Assembly (NCBI GenBank): GCA_002455175.1
Contig: DKKJ01000371.1
Location: 1,475-6,815, forward strand
Source: Opitutaceae bacterium UBA6669
Lineage (GTDB): Bacteria; Verrucomicrobiota; Verrucomicrobiia; Opitutales; Opitutaceae
DNA length: 5,341 bases
Reading direction: 5' to 3'
Part shown: positions 5,333 through 5,341 of the stretch, piece by piece
How positions within the stretch are numbered: position 1 is the first letter of the stretch
How the letters are laid out: the number at the start of each line of letters is the position of its first letter
Translations under genes and position numbers: made by a program
Notes under the pieces: model-generated
The model's database searches: none
What the model was told of the DNA's origin: nothing
What the model saw: only the letters and a program-made list of their open reading frames with translations

Positions 5333-5341
5333 CGCGAAGCG
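5329..5341 (+). CDS. Probable start of the partner toxin gene (partial, runs off the window)
   Basis: ATG at 5329 overlaps the TGA of the restored antitoxin frame as ATGA, the usual junction of antitoxin-toxin pairs. AAGG (5324-5327) lies just before it. Only four codons (M-T-R-S) are visible, so identity is inferred entirely from position. A RelE/ParE-like toxin is the expected partner of a PF09720 antitoxin. Confidence 0.4.

Overview
This is a 5.3 kb piece of a moderately GC-rich bacterial genome (mid to upper 50s % GC by eye). It looks like a junction between a metabolic gene and an accessory stretch rich in toxin-antitoxin remnants. The taxon cannot be fixed from the sequence. PQQ-dehydrogenase-type proteins with an inserted cytochrome c and AP_endonuc_2 TIM barrels are common in environmental Gram-negatives such as Acidobacteria, Verrucomicrobia, Planctomycetes and relatives. 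Abundant VapBC and PF09720 modules also fit such genomes. This assignment is an inference with low confidence.

Left half (1-2654, minus strand): one uninterrupted reading frame runs off the left edge of the window. I translated it by hand over at least 884 codons and found no stop. It encodes a secreted multidomain protein: a signal peptide, then a sugar-phosphate-isomerase-like TIM barrel (about residues 26-275), then a Thr/Ser/Gly linker, then a PQQ-dependent dehydrogenase beta-propeller with a c-type cytochrome domain (CxxCH) inserted between late blades. The likely role is periplasmic oxidation of a sugar or sugar-derived alcohol, with electrons passed to an attached haem. The TIM barrel may act on the same substrate or product.

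Centre (2655-3024): a non-coding divergent region of about 370 bp. It holds a clean imperfect inverted repeat (2901-2923) and, at its right end, a 12-bp palindrome that places the next gene's ATG in the loop of a GGGG/CCCC hairpin.

Right half (3025-5341, plus strand): an unrecognised 216-residue His-rich cytoplasmic protein; a VapB-family antitoxin 24 nt downstream; a decayed vapC toxin remnant in the same frame, with no start codon, two internal stops and no C-terminal half; a class I SAM-dependent methyltransferase; and a PF09720 addiction-module antitoxin. The last gene appears to carry a one-base deletion that ends it early. The shifted frame resumes the family C-terminus and overlaps, by ATGA, the start of what is probably the partner toxin at the right edge. 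The methyltransferase is thus bracketed by two damaged toxin-antitoxin modules.
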